From Nitrospinota bacterium (GTDB lineage Bacteria; Nitrospinota_A; UBA7883; JACRLM01), in contig JADGAO010000018.1 of NCBI GenBank assembly GCA_015231995.1, positions 1-23,708 on the forward strand: a DNA stretch of 23,708 nucleotides, read 5' to 3'. The notes beneath the pieces were generated by a model. That model made no database searches and had not been told where the DNA came from. It saw only the letters and a list, made by a program, of their open reading frames with translations. The position numbers and the translations under genes were made by a program. Shown here in pieces: positions 23,239 through 23,708 of this stretch; position 1 is the first letter of the stretch; each line of letters opens with the position of its first letter.

Positions 23239-23319
23239 GGATTCTTCACTGCGCGTTCGCTCCGTTCAGAATGACAAGCGAGTGAGTGTCATTGCGAGCG
23301 ATAGCGAAGCAATCTCGCC
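23239..23319 (+). repeat. Half copies of two interspersed repeats
   Basis: First, GGATTCTTCACTGCG..CGCTCCGTTCAGAATGACA (about 23239-23276), the right half of family A. Directly after it, GTGTCATTGCGAGCGATAGCGAAGCAATCTCGCC-type sequence (about 23286-23319), a half of the widespread GTCATTGCGAGC repeat. They lie in the upstream region of the GYF_2 gene. Confidence 0.75.
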
Positions 23320-23377
23320 TCCACTGCGGTTTTCGGATTTATTCATATCATGCCGGTTTCACAAATGCAAAACGGAC

Positions 23378-23415
23378 AAAAAAAAACCCCGGAGCGCCAT
23401 TGACGCCCCGGGGTT
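23378..23415 (-). terminator. Strong rho-independent terminator for the right-edge gene
   Basis: On the minus strand AACCCCGG (complement of 23408-23415) pairs with CCGGGGTT (23385-23392), continued by GCG/CGC inside, with a 7-nt loop, and is followed by a run of T (complement of the A run 23378-23386). It lies 12 nt beyond the stop at 23427. The plus strand has no T tract, so it is one-directional. Confidence 0.9.
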
Positions 23416-23426
23416 CGTGTCGTGGT

Positions 23427-23708
23427 TTAGGGTCCTGTGATAGTTGTCTTCGTTGAATTCAGCAACGGCTGACAGGCCGCGTCTATGCCGGCATATTTGT
23501 ATTCGATGAAAGTGCTGGACCAGCCTGTGTAGTCCGCGCCCGCTACTGTTTGGGAGAACTGGAACACGCCGGGAGTGCCCCATTGCGTAAGTGTTAAAGT
23601 CCCCTGGGTGTTAGGCGCGGTGTAACGCACAATCACAGACTCGGCTTCCGCCTGGCTAGGATCCACCACCGTAATACTCGCCAGATAGTCGGGGGCGGCC
23701 CCTGCGTA
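23427..23708 (-). CDS. C-terminal end of an unidentified protein
   Basis: The minus-strand frame is open to the window edge, giving the last 93 residues; the start is outside. Sequence is rich in Thr, Ser, Gly and Val with alternating hydrophobic residues (ASITVVDPSQAEAESVIVRY, LTLTQWGTPGVFQF), suggesting beta strands such as in an exported or surface protein, but I do not recognise a family. One Cys near the end. It ends in TITGP and is followed by a strong terminator, supporting that it is a real, expressed gene. Confidence 0.6.
   Translation of the reverse strand, partial: YAGAAPDYLASITVVDPSQAEAESVIVRYTAPNTQGTLTLTQWGTPGVFQFSQTVAGADYTGWSSTFIEYKYAGIDAACQPLLNSTKTTITGP

Overview
The window comes from a Gram-negative bacterium of moderately high GC. 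An OprB-type outer-membrane porin and a lipobox lipoprotein point to an outer membrane. The gene set (ThiH rather than ThiO, a sodium-pumping decarboxylase core, NhaB, a haem-c sensor, glucosylglycerate synthesis, c-di-GMP enzymes) fits a free-living, possibly saline or low-oxygen bacterium. A deltaproteobacterial or Nitrospinota-like lineage is my guess; nothing here proves it. No phage, transposase or CRISPR array is visible.

Layout. 1-1308: end of a GAF-GGDEF diguanylate cyclase, then plsY. 1461-1537: initiator tRNA-Met with its promoter. 1864-3294: membrane haem-c sensor with an RsbW-like ATPase domain. 3291-6921 (minus): thiamine operon thiG-thiH-thiS-thiE ending in a CbiX-type chelatase; thiS lies between two clusters of GC-rich palindromic repeats. 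7043-8501: oadB-oadG, divergent from thiG. 8786-9451: lipoprotein with six calcium-loop motifs, bracketed by oppositely oriented copies of an interspersed palindromic repeat. 9846-11291: nhaB. 11340-13636: divergent gpgS and gpgP for glucosylglycerate. 13703-15876 (minus): two overlapping GT4 glycosyltransferases. 16156-19789 (minus): nadK - diguanylate cyclase - recN. 20045-21367: OprB porin. 21491-22066 (minus): ParE/Phd toxin-antitoxin pair with a palindrome over its promoter. 22261-22337 (minus): tRNA-Pro(CGG). 22459-23199 (minus): GYF_2 membrane protein. 23427 to the right edge (minus): end of an unidentified protein with a strong terminator.

How the genes may work together. OadB/OadG would export Na+ and NhaB would exchange it for H+, a plausible sodium circuit. 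GpgS/GpgP would make the compatible solute glucosylglycerate, also suited to salt stress. Two GGDEF proteins and the haem-c sensor indicate signalling to c-di-GMP and possibly to a sigma-factor partner switch. ThiG, ThiH, ThiS and ThiE make the thiazole and join it to the pyrimidine; ThiC, ThiD, ThiF and the alpha subunit of the decarboxylase are not in the window.

The most unusual items are the haem-c/RsbW-like sensor, the six-loop lipoprotein bracketed by repeats, and the repeat pairs inside the thiamine operon. I see no clear new multi-gene defence or mobile system.
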